Assembly (NCBI GenBank): GCA_002726205.1
Contig: PBSL01000037.1
Coordinates: 18,092 to 82,091, forward strand
DNA from: Planctomycetaceae bacterium
GTDB lineage: Bacteria; Planctomycetota; Planctomycetia; Planctomycetales; Planctomycetaceae
DNA length: 64,000 bases
Reading direction: 5' to 3'
In this document: positions 63,602 to 64,000 of the stretch, piece after piece
Layout of the letters: the number at the start of each line of letters is the position of its first letter
Numbering within the stretch: position 1 is the stretch's first letter
Notes under the pieces: model-generated
The model's input: only the letters and a program-made list of their open reading frames with translations
Told to the model about the DNA's origin: nothing
Databases searched by the model: none
Position numbers and translations under genes: made by a program

Positions 63602-64000
63602 ATGTGGTTCAAGAACACTCTGACATTGATTGCGGCGGCCGTGATGGCCATCGGAGGTACGGCGATTGCCCAGGCCCCGACCGGACAACCCACGATCACC
63701 CAGGTCTCCAACGTGCTCACCGCCGACGAGAACTGTGGGAAAGACGCTGCCAAGAAAAAGGCCGGCTGCGATGATCCCTCCGATCACGCCTGGCTGCACC
63801 CGGCACTGGCCGATGCCAAGAACAACGTCTCCGTCGGCTTTGGTGTCCGGACCAGCTTCCAGGCGTTTGAAGACGGCGCCGAGTCCAACGGCGGACGAAC
63901 CCGAGACTTCAACCTCGACAACGCCCGGATTTTTCTCTCGGCGAAACTCAGCGACAAGGTCAGTGGCAGATTCCACACTGATATCAACAATGCCCAAGGC
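63602..64000 (+). CDS. Outer-membrane porin-like protein (partial)
   Basis: 133 codons are open to the window end. A signal peptide (MWFKNTLTLIAAAVMAIGGTAIAQA) is followed by a short linker with two Cys (C48 and C57), then NVSVGFGVRTSFQAF and FNLDNARIFLSAKLSDKVSGRFHTDI, alternating residues of transmembrane beta strands. This looks like a phosphate-selective-porin/OprO-like barrel as found in planctomycetes and proteobacteria. The barrel is cut by the window edge. Confidence 0.65.
   Translation, partial: MWFKNTLTLIAAAVMAIGGTAIAQAPTGQPTITQVSNVLTADENCGKDAAKKKAGCDDPSDHAWLHPALADAKNNVSVGFGVRTSFQAFEDGAESNGGRTRDFNLDNARIFLSAKLSDKVSGRFHTDINNAQG

Overview
The window is a GC-rich, gene-dense stretch of bacterial chromosome with 55 supported protein-coding genes, two of them cut by the window edges. 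It has no rRNA or tRNA gene, insertion sequence, prophage or CRISPR array that I can see. The gene content points to the phylum Planctomycetes. The clearest markers are a Tat-exported DUF1501 protein, a DUF1549/DUF1553 protein with cytochrome-like motifs, an exported protein with two PPC-type domains, a PQQ-like propeller protein, an edge-truncated SGNH-hydrolase-like domain and many exported hypothetical proteins. I cannot name a genus.

Layout. 1-9044: an SGNH-like fragment, an exported TraB-like protein, a folate pair (pteridine-reductase-like SDR and FolB), the cell-shape operon mreB-mreC-mreD-PBP2, and mnmA. 9062-14535 (minus strand): a compact run of Trm112-like protein, exported methyltransferase, CPBP protease, MMPL/RND exporter and MscS channel. 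14619-17096: a sugar isomerase/epimerase-like gene diverging from a Gfo/Idh/MocA oxidoreductase. 17287-29013 (plus strand): class III aminotransferase, lysS, a LolC-type permease carrying a PDZ domain, its LolD-type ATPase, ilvE, a YHS-domain protein, a DegT aminotransferase, a helical-repeat protein and rlmN. 29015-31390: groES-groEL with candidate control elements and a strong terminator.

31416-37382 (minus strand): ubiD, an RlmL-like rRNA methyltransferase, then a tightly linked trio of HAD phosphatase, deoxyhypusine-synthase-like protein and HldE-like PfkB kinase. 37448-41866: a metallophosphoesterase, two exported/papain-like ORFs lying in one frame and separated by a single stop, and a beta-helix protein coupled to a CYTH protein. 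41889-48080: the planctomycete DUF1501 / DUF1549-DUF1553 / PPC group. 48211-53315: nucleotide-sugar dehydrogenase, PhyH-queG-dapB, and a lone ExeA-type ATPase. 53349-64000: a winged-helix/nuclease-like unknown, a nucleoside-type MFS transporter with an Asp/Thr-rich tail, PQQ-propeller and SH3 proteins, argG, an omega-aminotransferase with a GmhA-like isomerase, the urease accessory genes ureF-ureG without structural urease genes, and the start of a porin.

The genes fall into three themes: envelope construction (MreBCD/PBP2, LolCD-like, MMPL, MscS, sugar-phosphate and nucleotide-sugar enzymes), core biosynthesis and translation (folate, Lys, Arg, branched-chain amino acids, LysS, MnmA, QueG, RlmN, RlmL-like, GroESL), and planctomycete-specific exported proteins. 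Most is ordinary. The items most worth following are the HAD / DHS-like / kinase trio, the Trm112-exported methyltransferase pair, the PDZ insertion in the LolC-type permease, and several perfect inverted repeats in regulatory positions.
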